From Shewanella algidipiscicola (GTDB lineage: Bacteria > Pseudomonadota > Gammaproteobacteria > Enterobacterales > Shewanellaceae), in assembly GCF_003605125.1 (NCBI RefSeq), contig NZ_QPQT01000016.1, positions 1-64,000 of the forward strand: 64,000 nucleotides of DNA. Reading direction: 5' to 3'. The stretch's first letter is position 1, and every line of letters begins with the position of its first letter. Below, piece by piece: positions 63,154 through 64,000 of the stretch. The notes under the pieces were generated by a model, which ran no database searches, was not told where the DNA came from, and was given only the letters and a program-made list of their open reading frames with translations. A program made the position numbers and the translations under genes.

Positions 63154-64000
63154 ATGACAACTTTGAGTTACGCCGATTCGGCGCTGTCCTTGCTGCCTCC
63201 TGTGGTGGCTATTTTGCTGGCGATTTTTACTCGTCGAGTATTACTTTCGCTTGGGGTGGGCATTCTGCTTGGGGCGGTTTTTATTACCAATTACTCAGTA
63301 GTAGACTCAGGACACTACCTGGCTAAGCAGGTGGCAGGGTTATTTTGGGACGATGGCGCCCTAAATAGCTGGAATGTCTATCTTCTTGGTTTCCTTATCT
63401 TGCTAGGGATGATCACTGCGTTGATCACTGTCAGCGGCGCTGCTAAGGCATTTGCCGATTGGGCTCGTCAGCATATTCGTAATAAACGAGATGCTAAGTT
63501 GCTGACCATGTTTTTAGGTTGCGTGGTTTTTATTGACGATTATTTCAATAGTTTAGTTGTCGGCAGTGTGGCAAGACCGTTAACGGATCGCTATTACATT
63601 TCGCGCAGTAAACTGGCCTATCTGCTGGATTCGACCGCAGCCCCAATCTGCGTTATCTCACCAGTATCGAGTTGGGGGGCGTATATTATTGCGCTGATTG
63701 GCGGTATTTTAACGGCACATGGTTTTGCCGATACCGGGCATCTAAGCGTGTTTATTCAGATGATCCCGATGAACTTCTACGCCATCTTTGCGCTGTTACT
63801 CCTATTATGTGTCGCCTTTATGGGGCTCGATGTTGGCCCCATGCGCCAGCATGAGCTTAACGCCCAAAAGGGCCATCTGTATGATGAATCTAAAGGGCTA
63901 CCACCAGGGGCCAATAGCGATCTGCCTGAAGCCGATTCGGGGAAAATTTCAGGATTATTTTTACCCATTACCGTACTGGTTGCCGCCACTATCTATTTTA
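63154..64000 (+). CDS. NhaC-family antiporter, probable lysine transporter (LysW type), 3' end cut
   Basis: The first 282 residues of a protein that runs past the window end. Several hydrophobic helices and stretches such as SLGVGILLGAVF, FIDDYFNSLVVGSVARPLTDRYYISRSKLAYLLDSTAAPICVISPVSSWGAYI are typical of the NhaC superfamily. The ATG at 63154 has only a weak ribosome site. The lysine riboswitch upstream argues that it moves lysine rather than only sodium and protons; LysW candidates of this family were predicted on the same ground. No stop codon is seen. Confidence 0.88.
   Translation, partial: MTTLSYADSALSLLPPVVAILLAIFTRRVLLSLGVGILLGAVFITNYSVVDSGHYLAKQVAGLFWDDGALNSWNVYLLGFLILLGMITALITVSGAAKAFADWARQHIRNKRDAKLLTMFLGCVVFIDDYFNSLVVGSVARPLTDRYYISRSKLAYLLDSTAAPICVISPVSSWGAYIIALIGGILTAHGFADTGHLSVFIQMIPMNFYAIFALLLLLCVAFMGLDVGPMRQHELNAQKGHLYDESKGLPPGANSDLPEADSGKISGLFLPITVLVAATIYF

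Overview
The window looks like chromosomal core DNA of a marine gammaproteobacterium, most probably a Shewanella. The case rests on typical gene sets (the yejK/yejL/lapC block, a DUF2986 basic protein, CheV, SstT, asnB and M28 peptidase near nagD-purN-purM-upp, hns next to etfBA) and on close protein similarity by eye to Enterobacteria and Vibrio homologues. No plasmid, phage, CRISPR array or complete insertion sequence is visible. The only mobile-type element is one small MITE-like repeat at 13672-13933.

Layout. 1-437: two identical tRNA-Glu genes, tRNA-Ala and a terminator. 826-9530: an ABC exporter, an alkylation-repair pair (Ada/AlkA fusion plus Ogt), a DEAD-box helicase, a small phosphatase, a phospholipase D lipoprotein and CheV. 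9851-22003: SstT, RluA, a periplasmic binding protein, the MITE, an M14 peptidase, a LysE exporter with its AraC neighbour, NadE, an alpha/beta hydrolase and a diguanylate cyclase. 22196-27710: tRNA-Pro(GGG), lapC, yejL, divergent yejK, an unusual two-half pterin-synthase-like protein and an M23 peptidase.

27916-38352 is the most striking block. A Lon-substrate-domain protein is followed by an ECF sigma factor, its zinc anti-sigma ChrR, and ten tightly spaced genes: TudS-like DUF523/DUF1722, photolyase, SnoaL-like protein, SDR, FAD oxidoreductase, DUF1365, CFA-type methyltransferase, DUF2878, chalcone-isomerase-like protein and DUF3833 lipoprotein. It reads as one photooxidative-stress (singlet oxygen) operon devoted to DNA photorepair and membrane-lipid modification. 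A TGATCC-N18-TAATGC promoter lies in front of the sigma gene.

38663-49238 holds YecM, an L,D-transpeptidase, a K+ channel, a MATE pump, YqfB, and a nucleoside hydrolase convergent with a DeoR-HTH/ribokinase fusion. A matching 8-6-8 inverted repeat sits upstream of each of these last two genes, suggesting one small nucleoside/ribose regulon. 49309-58689 holds asnB, an M28 peptidase, nagD, purMN, upp, an acetyltransferase, trmO and rcsF. 58690-60238 has no convincing gene. 60239-64000 holds hns, etfBA under a perfect 20-bp palindrome resembling LiuR operators, and a lysine riboswitch in front of an NhaC-family antiporter cut by the window edge, which is therefore best read as a lysine transporter (LysW type).
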